This document shows positions 21,901 to 32,439 of a stretch of 60,000 nucleotides of DNA, in pieces. Source of the stretch: Adiantum capillus-veneris (Eukaryota; Streptophyta; Polypodiopsida; Polypodiales; Pteridaceae); assembly GCA_014529385.2 (NCBI GenBank), contig CM043964.1:106706087-106766086 (forward strand), read 5' to 3'. The notes below the pieces were generated by a model. The model saw only the letters and a list, made by a program, of their open reading frames with translations, had not been told where the DNA came from and did no database searches. The first letter of the stretch is position 1. Each line of letters begins with the position of its first letter. A program made the position numbers and the translations under genes.

Positions 21901-22990
21901 GAAGGGCCTTCCCGTAAGACGGGAGATTCCTGCAAAACAAACCACACAAACACGCAATTCGTAAGGCGAATCCACAATAGATACCTGTCGCTCTTGCGCG
22001 GGAAAAAGCGATTTCCGTGCTTCGTAGTCTCGCGATCTCTTGCGGCAGAGTCTTCTCTTGCTGACGTTGGTACCCCCTTTGAGTGAGGGCATGTGGTGCT
22101 TTTATAGCTCCCTAGCCACGGCACGAATCAAGGTGGAACCAAACGTAAAATATTGTACGTATTCGGTACGTAAGGTACGCAGTCCTGTATGGATTGAGGT
22201 TTAAGGTACGTAAAAATACGCACTATTGGTAAAAAACCCTTAAAAATTAGGAAAAACATTTGAAATTTCACAAAAGAAGCCCACAAATATATAAACTATC
22301 AATCTATATGGCTAAATGAAAAGGCCTACCTGCATTAAACATGAATCAAGTGACATACCATGGTCCATATACGAACATGGGACACAATACCCGATTTCAG
22401 TAATAGTATGACAGACTCGATACCATAATCTCAAAAGCAACATAGCATTGTAAGGTAAGAGACAATGTACATCAATGATCATACAAGGGTGAAGATCCAA
22501 AGATTGACTAATGATGATTAAAATACTGCAAATACAAAACTCAACACTACAATCATCCCGGCATGAAAATGGCATATCAATCATGACCAATGAGAATGAC
22601 ATAGCAATCATGACCAATGTCTGATGCCAACTACAAAAGCTCATAAACTAGCAAGGTGCAAATGCCAAAAGTTAAAACTAATACATAGCATGAATAATAC
22701 TAGAAAAAACCCAATGGAGTCCTCAGTCAAGAGACTCAAGTCTCTCTCTCCCAAGACAACTAGCTTAGAACTCATCATCGGATGAAGATGAGCTCTCTGC
22801 AGAGGAGAGAATGTCTCCATGTGACAAGACATTGCCCTCGTCGTCGTACTCTGGCTCCACAACCATAGACACCTGTGGCTGCTCTGCAACATCCTCAAGA
22901 TCCTCCTCCTCTGTGGCGTAAATGAGACGAACCGCCTCATTTGCACGTACTTGTGCTTTGCGGACAGGAAGCTTTCCTTTGCGAATGCTC

Positions 22991-25500
22991 TCACATCGTG
23001 CAATATCTGGATCTGGAGCTCGCTCTTGGAGTGGAATGTTGTATGGCCCGTGCTCGCGATCTGGTCACTCGTCGATCCACACTCTCCAACTCTCTATGAA
23101 GTAGTCGAAGAATCTCCTCCTGCTCATCTCTCGTCTGCTGCTCAATGTTCTCTATAGTGGAATCAGGCACCATCTTAACCTGCGTGGGATCTACCTGCTC
23201 ATAGAAAAAACCGAACGTACGTTACAAAGAGTTTGATCATATAATCATAAGTAAAATCGACGAGTTAACAAAACCACATATTTAATATTACCTGCTTTGG
23301 TGTCCTCAAAGCATGGTAGGCTCGCACAAGCTTCATGTTGGCTCTACAGTAAACCAACCTCTCTAGTTGCGCAGTGCTTAGCCTATTGCGTATTTTGGTG
23401 TGGATCAATGAGTAGGCACTCCAGTTGCGCTCACAAGCACCCGCAGAGCAATCCTTCAATTGGGAAATTACAATGATTTAGGGTTTAGGGTTTAGTATTT
23501 ACCTGCAAAAGTGGCAATGGTTTAGGTTTCGTATTTACTTGCGAAAGTAGGCGTAATGCAAGATCCGTAAGCTTGGGAAGACCCTGTCTCCCATAGCTTT
23601 GCCACCAAGTCAAAGGAAACTTGGTGGCCTCCTGTCTCAGTGCCACAGGCCGCACAAAGGAAGGACCTAAGCTTTTGATGAAGCTCGTCATCTCAGCATC
23701 AATCTCCAGTTGTGTGTCCTCGTCATACCTCAACGAGATGTATGAATCGCGTAGTGCAAGCAAATCTCTATCATGGAATAGTTCTTGCTTTTTGTAGAGA
23801 GGATGGAGACATGCAGCCATTCCATGTATAGGACGGCTCATGAACGTCCACCGACTCTCCACAATAGCCAGTATGTCATCTCGTCTGCACACATCCATCA
23901 AAAAAGAAGCATCTCAGTGTAGCAGGTCCGAGCTATCTAAAAAAAAACAATTGCCAACAATTGTCAATGATGCAATCAAGGAAACATACCGCTGCTGAGA
24001 CAAAGAAGGACACTCTCTAATGTGGCTCTTCATCTGCAAGAATAGATGGTAAACCAGCCCTAGTGTGGACCCCTCCATATCCGTGACACGCAGCAACACG
24101 TGAACAGGCTGCAAAGCCACTGTGAGAGACTGCACCTCTGTCCAAAAGCTCTCATCAAGAACACGCCTCTGGATGTACTTAGTGTTCTCGTGTTGGGAAT
24201 TGTGCATGTCTCTCCATTTGGGATCCACCATTGTTTGCATCAGGGAATCCCTTAGCTTGAAGAGCCTATGGAGCACCAAATACATATAGGAAAACCTGGT
24301 GTTTGAAGGCCGTACCATATCCAACTGGCTGTGGCTCCTAAAGATGGCAAGTGCTTGGTGCTTCTTGCGGAAGAAAGTGGTGATCTTTGTTGCATCAGAC
24401 ACAATAGGCAGCACCCAAGGGAGTTTCCCTATCCCCTCCATGAGTAAATCAAGGCAATGTGCAGCACAGGGGGTCCAAACTATGGATGGAAACTCTGCTG
24501 AAATCAAGTCACCCATTGCTTTGCAATTTGATGCATTATCAGTGACAACCTGTACCACATTCTCTGCGCCAACGTCTCTAATGGCCTGCCGAATGTGCGT
24601 GTAAATGAACTGACCTGTGATATGTTCCCCTGCCTTCCCTGCATCCACGGCTCGCAAAAAATATGTGCCAAGGCAAGATGACACAAGAATGTTGATGATG
24701 TGTCGTCGACGTATGTCACTCCAACCATCTGAAATGATTGTGCACCCAAATTGTTTCCATCCTGCCTTCACTGGAACCAAAGCCCTGTCAATCAAAGCCT
24801 TTTGCTCATCAAGCATTGTCGTGCGCATTTTCTTGTACTCTAAGCCAGTCCATGTATCTGTGGGACCAACCTGAGCAATAGCCTTAACCATCCTTTTCCA
24901 TCGGTCAGTCCTCAATACATTGAAGGAGATGTTGCACTCAATAAGAGTGCGAGCAATCTCCATCTCCGCCACCTTTTGTCGCTCCTTGATCCAAGATTGA
25001 GTATGCACACGCGAGGGCAAGGTGGTCTGCCTAGGCCCTGTGACATCCTCCGTATCATTAACATCCTCAGAAAACACATCCTCAACATCTTGCATGACAC
25101 GAGCCCTCTTCCTGTTAGACTGAGCCTGTGCACTAGGTTCACTACTTCCCACCGTTTGATCTTTAGTGTCCGTCTCCCCAAGGTCTCCGAGAAGGGCATC
25201 ATGAAGAGCATCTTGTGTAGATTGTTTTCCCCTACCTTTGTTTACTCCTGCCATTGTTGGAAATTTTTCTGCAATCAGTTGATCTTTTACAGCAGGCGGC
25301 ACCTTCTTGCATGCTCCACAATTGGCTGTACATCCTATTGCCGTCAAGTGCCTGATGACACGAGTGACCGTACTGGTCTTCTGCATCCCACAATACTTGC
25401 ATTGCCAACGTCGTGTACCTGATCCGGATTGCCCTGGAGTCTTCACAATCTCAATGACATTAGTGTGAATGTTCCAGAGGGGGTTGGCTTCGCGAGGCAT
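22991..25500 (-). CDS. hAT transposase (BED finger, DUF659, hAT dimerisation domain)
   Basis: Cuts and pastes the element. Exon 1 is 25500-23990; it starts MPREANPLW and has a BED-type zinc finger (CKYC, then His and a GACKK block, about residues 30-60), a DUF659 region with DGWSDIRRRHIINILV and VTDNASNCKAMG, and TPCAAHCLDLLM. Further exons by GT-AG rule are 23884-23539, 23453-23292 and 23194-22991. Exon 3 carries CERNWSAYSLIHTKIRNRL, the hAT dimerisation signature. The four exons sum to 2223 bases, in frame, about 740 residues. The last exon is uncertain: an overlapping frame with an acidic end (SSSSSDDEF, stop at 22765-22767) reads better as protein but contains one TGA. A start upstream of 25500 (open to 25566) is less likely, since the related BED exon at 30974 begins at the same residue. 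Confidence 0.8.
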
Positions 25501-25679
25501 GGTGCTTTCTTTGCAAGAAAGGCGCTCACAGACCTGCTCTGCACTTGCTCTGCACCTGCTCTGCAACTTTTACAGAAGCGCACACTCTCTGTAAAGAGCT
25601 TTACTAAAAAAATAAAACGCTACCCTATCGCTGCAACGGACGCCACACGCGCTGGCCAAATTTTTTTTAAAAAAATACT

Positions 25680-25770
25680 GCACCGTACGGATGTAATCCG
25701 TACGGTACGGATCCGTACTGTACGGACGTACCGTACGGATGTCATCCGTACGTACGTACGGTACTACCTT
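25680..25770. promoter_or_regulatory. subterminal GTACGG/CCGTAC repeat cluster of the hAT
   Basis: About ten copies of CCGTAC or GTACGG in both orientations within 90 bp of the transposon end. In hAT elements such subterminal repeats bind transposase. The transposase gene's promoter must lie in or next to this cluster. Confidence 0.6.
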
Positions 25771-26468
25771 GGCACGAATAGCTGCTCGCGTAGAGATCGC
25801 GGCCGTTTTTTTTTTTTTTTTTTTTTTTTTTTGGCGCTGTTCTACCCGAAATAGGGAGAGAGAATTCGCTGGCTGGTTTTGTTGCTTTATCTTCTAAGTG
25901 GCTACCCACTTATTAAGTGGGCGGCTGACATATTTGAAAATTGGTATGAACCTGCCCAAAAACTCAATAAAACCTAATAAGTTAAAACCAATGCATTTCA
26001 CAACACTTCCCAGGCGTCCCTGGATGCAACCACATGCACGAATGCAATGCAAACATAGATTCCTCACGGGAAAGCGTCTGCCTTCCCGCGATTGTTCCTG
26101 CTTTTCGTAAAAAGCTTCATTGAACCCATCTTTATTCTTGTGCTTGCGTTCTTACGCGTATTTTCTTACTCAATTTGGATTTCCTCCTTAGCCTACGGGA
26201 TGCCCCCTTACTGATGCACCGGTCACCCATCATGTGACGCATCATGGGCACTCGTAACCTGGCCCTTTCCACCGAACGTACGGAAACTCCTTCGCGATGT
26301 TTACCGTCACCCATCAAATGACACATCAGAGTTGTCCGTTCCTGATGGCAGTTCTTGTAGCTACAATCTTTTTAACAGTTCTTAGTGCATATAATAAAAT
26401 ATCCTAAAAAAAGAGATTTAATCATTAAAAATAAGAAAATGGTCCAATTAGCAACATCCCTCTGGCTT

Positions 26469-27571
26469 CTAAACAGTTGACCTCAACTGTAGTGCTTGGA
26501 CATATACCTCCAGTATCTCGGGATAAGCTGCTAATTCCTCCTGCGTCATCCACTGAGCATCTAGATTCGAATAGTTCTTAAACTTAACCAAATACTTCCG
26601 TGTTATCTTTCCGGATTTGAGAGGCCGCTCCTGATGACTTACTATATGCTCCGGTTGGAGTATTTCTTCTGTTTCCTCAACCTCATGAGGTTCCTCAGCA
26701 CTAGGCTGGCTTGGAGGCGGCCGGAGTAAACTGACATGGAAAGCATTATGGATCTTCCAATTAAGCGGTAGCTCTATTCGGAAGGTGACATCATTCACTC
26801 GCTCAGTGATCTTAAACGGCCCATAGTAACGGGTAGAAAGTTTTACCACCTTCCCCTTATGAGACGCTTGTTTCTTAAGTCTTGCCTTCTCAAACTTGAG
26901 TAAGACTAAATGTCCGACTGTTAAGTCTAGATTCCTTCTGTGCTTGTCTGTAGCTTTCTTATGCTTTTCCTGAAAGCGTAGAATAGCTCTCCTAACTTGC
27001 CCGTAGGCGGTGTCCAAATCCCGGACAAATTCATATGCTGCAAAGATCTTATCCTTAGTTAAAAGGATGGGTGGAAGCAAAGGCTTACCATAGAGAATCT
27101 CAAAAGGTGCTTTCCCCGTCGATGAGTGTATGGTATTGTTGTACGCATACTCGACAAGAGGCAAATATTTCTCCCAATCGGATTGCCGGTCTGACACATA
27201 AGCTTTTAACATATCCAATACTGTGGAATTGGCTATCTCACTTTGCCCGTCCGTTTGAGGATGGTAGGCAGATGAAAAATTCAGCTTCGTACCAAGATTA
27301 TCCATCAAGGCACGCCAAAAATTTCCTGTGTCATGCGAGGATCTCGATCACTCACAATAGACTTAGGCATTCCATGATGCTTAAAGATTTGTGCTAGAAA
27401 GACCCTAGCCATATGATCTGCTTTGATCGTTTTCTTGACTGGTATAAAGTGTGCTTGCTTGCTAAACCTGTCCACAATGGTCCAGATCGCGTCATTTCCA
27501 GTCTGAGTTCTAGGGAGGTCCATGATGAAGTCCATGGCAATACTTTCCCAAGGTTCATTAGGCACAGGCAA
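26469..27571 (-). pseudogene. integrase core, C-terminus and chromodomain-like end of element D
   Basis: AMDFIMDLP (first Asp), IVSDRDPR (second Asp) and GQSEIANST (Glu) are all present. The C-terminal domain (RYYGPFKITERVNDVTFRIE) and the end KYLVKFKNYSNLDAQWMTQEE, which resembles a chromodomain, place D among chromoviruses. One frameshift at about 27305-27320 separates the two long frames (27571-27305 and 27308-26469). It is otherwise well preserved, so D is young. Confidence 0.85.
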
Positions 27572-27574
27572 AGG

Positions 27575-29280
27575 TTATAGCAACCCAGGCGTCTTATGCC
27601 GATCATACTTCACTTTTTGGCAAACCAAGCATTCCCTGACATACTTATCAATGTCTGCTTTAAGGCTAGGCCAAAAGAAATATCTTTCCATTGCTAAGGT
27701 CGTAGAGAGAATACCCCGATGACCCGCATAAGGCGAAGCGTGTGCTTCATCCATGATCTTCTTTCTTAATTGTTCCGCCACACATATGGCCTGATGGTGG
27801 TAGAGATAACCGTCCCGAATGGAATAGGGAAACTCATTCTCTCCATGATGTAGCTTTTCCCAAATGGTGGAGAAGTCTGGATCATTCGGATACAAATCCG
27901 GTAGTGCTTCTAATTCTTGGTGATACACCGAAGTGATAGCGTTCACTCTTGGCCGCCTAGACAATGCGTCTGCGACCACATTCTTACTCCCAGCCGTGTG
28001 AAGGATCTGGAAGTGAAACATAGACAAAAAGTTTGCCCACCTCATCTGCTTCTCAGATAGTTTCCTTTGCGTAAGAAAATACCGCAAACTTTGGTGATCA
28101 GTCTTGATCACAAAATCCGCTCCTAGAAGATAGTGCTTCCAGTTGGATAAGGCGTGAATCACTGCCGTGAGTTCCTTTTCGTAGATTGATGCATGCAACT
28201 CTGCATCTTTAAGCCGTCTGCTTTCATAAGCCACTGCATGGCCTTCTTGGTTTAACATTGCTCCGATACAATCACCTGAAGCATCGCAGAGAACCTCAAA
28301 TGGTTTCCTTAAGTCAGGCACTATCAAAATAGGTCCATGGCTTAGCAAGTACTTGAGCCGATCAAAAGCTCCTTGTTGTCTCGATCCCCATCTGAAAGGA
28401 ATCTTCTTCTTTGTCAAATCATGAAGTGGTCCTGCTACATGAGCAAATCCTCGGACAAACCTTCGATAATATGAACATAATCCCAGAAAGCTACGTACAT
28501 CATGTACCGTAGTGGGAATAGGCCAATCTTCTACCACTCGGTTCTTGGCAGGATCCATACTCACTTTATTGTGGGAGACTATATGGCCGAGATAGTGTAT
28601 CTCAGAGAGAAAGAACTCGCCCTTCTTTGCATTCACATGCAACTCATGCTTTCGCAATTCTTGAAACACTAAGTCCAAGTGCTTCCGATGTTCCTCTTCT
28701 GACTTAAAGAAGATGAGTATGTCGTCAAAGAATATTCCCGTAAAAGCTCGATACGGGCTGAAAATGCGGTCCATCATGCGATTGAACGTTGCAGGATCAT
28801 TGGTCAAGCCGAAAGGCATTACCAAAAATTCATATAGTCCAAAGGTTGTGCGGAAAGCAGTCTTATGGACATCCTCAGGGGCGATCCGTATCTGATGATA
28901 CCCACTCTTTAAGTCTATGCGACTAAAGACACAATCCGAGGGATCGGAAAGCGATTCTTGACTGTGATCTTGTTTAAAGACCTATAGTCTATGCACATTC
29001 GAAACGTGCCATCTTTCTTCTGCACCAGTAGAACTGGAGAGCAGTAGGGTGAAGCACTTGGCCGTACTAACCCTTTCTCTAGAAGCTCGTTGACTTGCTT
29101 CAAAATTTCCTCTTGCTGAGCAAGACTTACCCGATAAGGGGTTTGATTGGGAGGCGAGCTACCCGGTATGAGATCTATGCAGTGATCTTCCGAGCGTACC
29201 GGAGGGAGTTCATCAGGAAGTGTTTCTGTGAAACAATCTTTGTACTTTTCAATAAATTGAAGACGCTTTCCTTTCTCCAT
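27575..29280 (-). pseudogene. reverse transcriptase, RNase H and integrase zinc domain of element D
   Basis: The first frame (29280-28915) carries [20 protein letters not shown] and [13 protein letters not shown] deletion of about 35 bases after RFPIPRI shifts the frame, which resumes at [10 protein letters not shown] and runs as 416 residues (28825-27575). That frame has the catalytic FFDD box, LGLCSYYRRF, RNase H with CDASGDCIGAML, YEKELTAVIHAL and TDHQSLRYFL, and the zinc domain HASPYAGHRGILS with CLVCQKVKYDRH. Only one lesion is seen in 1.7 kb. Confidence 0.85.
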
Positions 29281-29289
29281 TTCTATGTT

Positions 29290-29620
29290 TCCTTGAACAT
29301 CTGGAATTTAGTTCGAGCTTGGTAGTGCGGGTTCCTTCCTTGCTTTCTCTTGCCTCGTAGAGGCTTGCTCTTGCCGTTGCTGCTTTAGAGGGCAATCAGG
29401 TTTCATATGTCCTTTCTCGCCACAGTAGAAGCATCTTCCTTCTTCTCTGAAAGTTTGAAGTTGAGTAGGAGAAAGATACATAGTTCGCTTGCCATTGCCC
29501 TCTGGCTTCTAAGAATGATCATCGTCTCTAGATGGAGGACGTTTTCTTCCTTGGCTCGACATGGTTCTTCCCGTTCTTCCCGGAATCGTCCTTCTTTGCA
29601 GAGAAAGAGAGGAGTCCGAG
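29290..29620 (-). pseudogene. gag remnant of element D (zinc knuckle only)
   Basis: CFYCGEKGHMKPDC (about 29400-29450) is a complete C-X2-C-X4-H-X4-C knuckle. The capsid part and the protease are absent: the knuckle lies about 170 bases after the primer site and runs almost directly into RT. D was therefore deleted internally or mobilised in trans. Confidence 0.65.
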
Positions 29621-29632
29621 CTCTGATACCAC

Positions 29633-29846
29633 TGTCACAAAACGGGAGCGTACACGAGCACTTAGAAAATCTGAAAATTATAATTCTTTGAAAACATGAG
29701 AGAAGGGAGAAGATCGACACAGTATTGGGGACCAGAAGATGTTCTGGTCCCCAATACTGTGTCGATCTTCTCCCTTCTCTCATGTTTTCAAAGAATTATA
29801 ATTTTCAGATTTTCTAAGTGCTCGTGTACGCTCCCGTTTTGTGACA
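29633..29846. repeat. 214-bp palindrome replacing the 5' LTR of element D
   Basis: Arm 1 (29633-29737) and arm 2 (29742-29846) are exact reverse complements over 105 bases, with a GATG spacer. Arm 1 is the normal terminal part of D's LTR next to the primer site. Arm 2 is the same sequence inverted, so the element ends in an LTR terminus on both sides and its outer end abuts element C. Confidence 0.95.
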
Positions 29847-30564
29847 GTCAGTCATAACCTTTTCCCTCAACGGCTGTGTAACGCACAACATAGTCTTATC
29901 ATCAAGTAGCCTTCCCGAAGGGAGTATCCAGCTACTGTCTCCCCATCCCGTATCCGTGTGAAAATATCTGCAAAATCTGTATCTGTGGCATACTGATCGA
30001 CCATATCCTCGAAGCTCCTATGATGTATCGCGGAAATAGCCAGAACCAACGGTTTCCGAGACAAAGCATCTGCCACCACATTCTTCTGTCCCTGCACATG
30101 GACAATCTGGAAGTGGAACTGTGACAAGATGTTCGCCCACCGCATCTGCTTTTCCGAAAGCTGCTTCTGTGACAAGAAGTAGCGCAAACTTTGATGGTCT
30201 GTAAAGACAGTAAAATCCGCTCCGAGTAGGTAATGCCGCCATTGAGTAAGAGCATGGATAACCGCCAAAAGCTCTTTCTCATAAATCTGTGCTGTCATCT
30301 CCGGCCTAGAGAACAAACGGCTCTCGTAAGCTATGACATGGCCTTCTTGCATTAAGACCGTACCTAGACTACGACCACAAGCATCACAATATACTTCAAA
30401 TGACTTCTGCAAGTCCGGCAAAGTCAAAATAGGTCCCGTAGTCAAGTTCTCTTTCAATGTCCGAAAGGAAGTCACCTCTGTGGGTCCCCACGAAAAAGGT
30501 ACTCCTTTCTGTGTCAAGGTATGCAAAGGGGAAGCAACCTCTGCAAACTTTCGTATGAACCGCC
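29847..30564 (-). pseudogene. RT connection and RNase H of element C
   Basis: Contains KGVPFSWGPTEV, CDACGRSLGTVLMQEG, YEKELLAVIHALTQWRHYL, TDHQSLRYFLSQKQLSEKQM and VVADALSRKP, the standard gypsy RNase H series. One frameshift lies near 29900. On the right it is cut by the small hAT; on the left it continues, across element D, into the integrase at 21480. Confidence 0.85.
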
Positions 30565-30822
30565 CAAGGTAGGATCAACACGTATGTCCGGATCCCTTCC
30601 GTACCGTACGGTTGATCTGTACGGATCCGTTCCGTACGGATCGATCCATACGGTGCTGGTTTTTTTTATAAAAATTTCTGCCCCCTTTTCAGCTTGAGGG
30701 TTTTGCTAGGCCCAGGCGACCAGTTTTTTGGCCTTATTTTTTAGGCGCTTGCATTGGGTTGCAGAAAACCAATAACGCAGTCAATTATCTCTGCAGAGAA
30801 ACAGAGTGTCACTGTGCAGGTA

Positions 30823-30871
<49 letters not shown>

Positions 30872-31550
30872 GTTCTTATTGCAGGCTCCGAGGCTCCCTC
30901 TCTCTCTCTCTCTCTCTCTGTCTCTTTGTCTCACTCGTGTCACGTGTGTCTTATTGTTTGCGACAGATTCATCATGCCTAAGCCATGCAACCCGTACTGG
31001 AAGGAGCATACCAATGTCATCCGCATTATCAACACTCCAGGCCAAGCGGGTTCCGGCACTCGACGATGGCAATGCAAGTACTGTAATTTTGAGCTCACGA
31101 GTACAATTTCTCGTGTCGTCAAGCATCTGACGGGCATTGGCACGACCAACAATTGTGGAGGGTGCAAAAAGGTTCCACAGGATATTAGGGACAAGCTGAT
31201 GAGCCTTTTGTTATGGCGTGGGCCTTGTAGGCTATCACCTATGGTATGATTTCAGATCTCATTTGACTCTTGAGCCTTGATGTTCTTGTTCAATTATCAA
31301 CGTCGTCTTAACTTTTAAGTCTCTTGTAGTAGTTACACAGTGTGTGGTTGTCTTGTACAACATGTCTTTGAATGTCCCTATAAGTTGTTGGCTTCTCTCT
31401 TGATTTATATTGGAGAAGTCCTAGAAAATGTAGTATTTTGCGGTTTTTTACCAAGAGTACGTATTTTTACGTACATAAAATTTTTTCCTGTATGGAACAA
31501 CGTACAGTACGTACATATACGCCACGTACAGTACGTTTGGTACCACCTTG
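30565..31550 (+). mobile_element. non-autonomous hAT, 986 bp, with 8-bp TSD
   Basis: Ends CAAGGTAGGATC and, inverted, CAAGGTGGTACC match the full-size hAT at 22129-25771. TSDs GAACCGCC (30557-30564) and GAACTGCC (31551-31558) agree at seven of eight bases. GTACGG/CGTACG words crowd both subterminal regions. Inside are CT arrays (30827-30863 and 30897-30918) and only the first transposase exon. It splits element C between the RT blocks SYYRQF and RFIRKFAEV. Confidence 0.9.
30974..31249 (+). CDS. BED zinc-finger exon of the non-autonomous hAT
   Basis: A frame of 91 residues from ATG to stop: MPKPCNPYWKEHTNVIRI opens it, then the finger with CKYC, a His in VVKHLTG and CGGCKKVPQ. It aligns with the start of the 740-residue transposase but at only moderate identity, so it comes from another hAT subfamily. 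If translated, it would be a DNA-binding domain without catalytic parts. Whether it is expressed is unknown. Confidence 0.6.
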   Translation: MPKPCNPYWKEHTNVIRIINTPGQAGSGTRRWQCKYCNFELTSTISRVVKHLTGIGTTNNCGGCKKVPQDIRDKLMSLLLWRGPCRLSPMV

Positions 31551-31558
31551 GAACTGCC

Positions 31559-32325
31559 TGTAGTACGAACACAGTCCCAAGAAGCTTCTAACTTCATGGA
31601 CATTCCTCAAATCGGGCCAATCACGAATAGTCTTTATCTTGGCCGGGTCCATTTGCACTCCTGCTGCTGACACACGTGTCCCAAAAAGTGTATCTCTGGT
31701 AGGAAAAATTCACTTTTCTTTGCATTAATCACTAACGTGTGATCTCGTAATGCGTGAAAGACTTGAAGCAGATGATCTCTGTGTTCTGTCGTCAAAGAAA
31801 GTGCCAACAAATAGCTTGTACTCTCGAAAAAAATCCTGTCCATCATCCGGTTATGTCCATCATCCGGTTAAATGTCGTAGGAGCATTGGTTAAGCCAAAA
31901 GGCATCACCAGAAACTCAAATAACCCAAAAGTCGTTCGAAAAGCTGTCTTGGAGACATCTCCTGGCGCTATCCTGATCTGATGATATCCACTCTTCAAGT
32001 CAATCCTGCTAAAGCACGAGGATCCTTGTAACCTGTCGAGTATATCATCGATCCTAGGAATCGGAAATCTGTTCTTGATGGTGATTTCGTTGAGAGTGCT
32101 ATAATCGATGCACATTCTCTAAGATCCGTCTTTCTTCAAAACCAACACCACTGGAGAGCAATACGGTGAAGTACTAGGCTGGACAAGACCCTTTTCCAAG
32201 AGGTCTTTCACTGGGCTCATAATCTTTTCATTCTGTACTTGGCTCACACGGTATGGTGGCCGATTCGGTGGCGTGCTTCCAGGTATCAGATCAATGGTTT
32301 GATCTTTAGGCCCTCTGAAAAGCAA
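31559..32325 (-). pseudogene. reverse transcriptase of element C
   Basis: RGPKDQTIDLIPGSTPPNRP, then [60 protein letters not shown] and, after frame changes, an FFDD box near 31790 and LGLCSYYRQF at the hAT junction. A stop replaces the residue after KKDGS near 32117, and a 17-base duplication (around 31840-31870, CATCATCCGGTTA twice) adds a frame break. Confidence 0.8.
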
Positions 32326-32439
32326 CCGGCATGAGTGTGGAGAAAAATCTTGGCGTTCTTTTGATCAGGTCAAAACATATTCAAACTTTATCCAGCGTTC
32401 AGTTCTCTCCCAAAAGAATGAGTAAGAAACTGAAGTTCA

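Larger units (their letters stand above)
22129..25771 (-). mobile_element. hAT DNA transposon, 3.6 kb, with perfect 8-bp TSD
   Basis: The TSD GCACGAAT flanks it exactly (22121-22128 and 25772-25779). Both ends begin CAAGGT (CAAGGTGGAACC left; CAAGGTAGTACC right, on the opposite strand). Subterminal regions are packed with GTACGG/CCGTAC words (22140-22220 and 25680-25765). The transposase gene runs inward from the right end on the minus strand. Eight-base TSDs, short TIRs and a BED finger plus hAT dimerisation domain are diagnostic of hAT elements. It sits inside element D's LTR. Confidence 0.92.
21481..26456 (-). repeat. 3' LTR of element D, containing a hAT insertion
   Basis: Starts TGTCACAAAACGG and ends GCAACA on the plus strand. 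It contains a minisatellite (about 21685-21900), a TATA box (TATAAAAG on the minus strand, near 22100), the hAT (22129-25771) and a 26-bp T run (25807-25832). A related plus-strand solo LTR at 38476-40441 shares the GGCCGCGATCTCTAC block and the TATA region, so the uninterrupted order is known. Confidence 0.8.
21481..29846 (-). mobile_element. element D: chromovirus-type Ty3/gypsy element with abnormal 5' end
   Basis: The 3' LTR is 21481-26456 (about 1325 bp once the hAT and its TSD are removed). The purine tract CAGAGGGA lies next to the LTR start at 26456. Pol spans 26469-29280, a gag zinc knuckle lies near 29400-29465, and the primer site is at 29620-29631. The 5' LTR is replaced by a 214-bp palindrome (29633-29846). 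Flanks TTCAG (21476-21480) and GTCAG (29847-29851) agree at four of five bases. Most of gag and the protease are missing. Confidence 0.8.

Noticed and set aside
21677-21949. Repeat proteins on both strands with 11-residue periodicity
   Set aside because: They are produced by the 33-bp minisatellite in D's LTR, whose unit length is a multiple of three. No codon preference or conservation.
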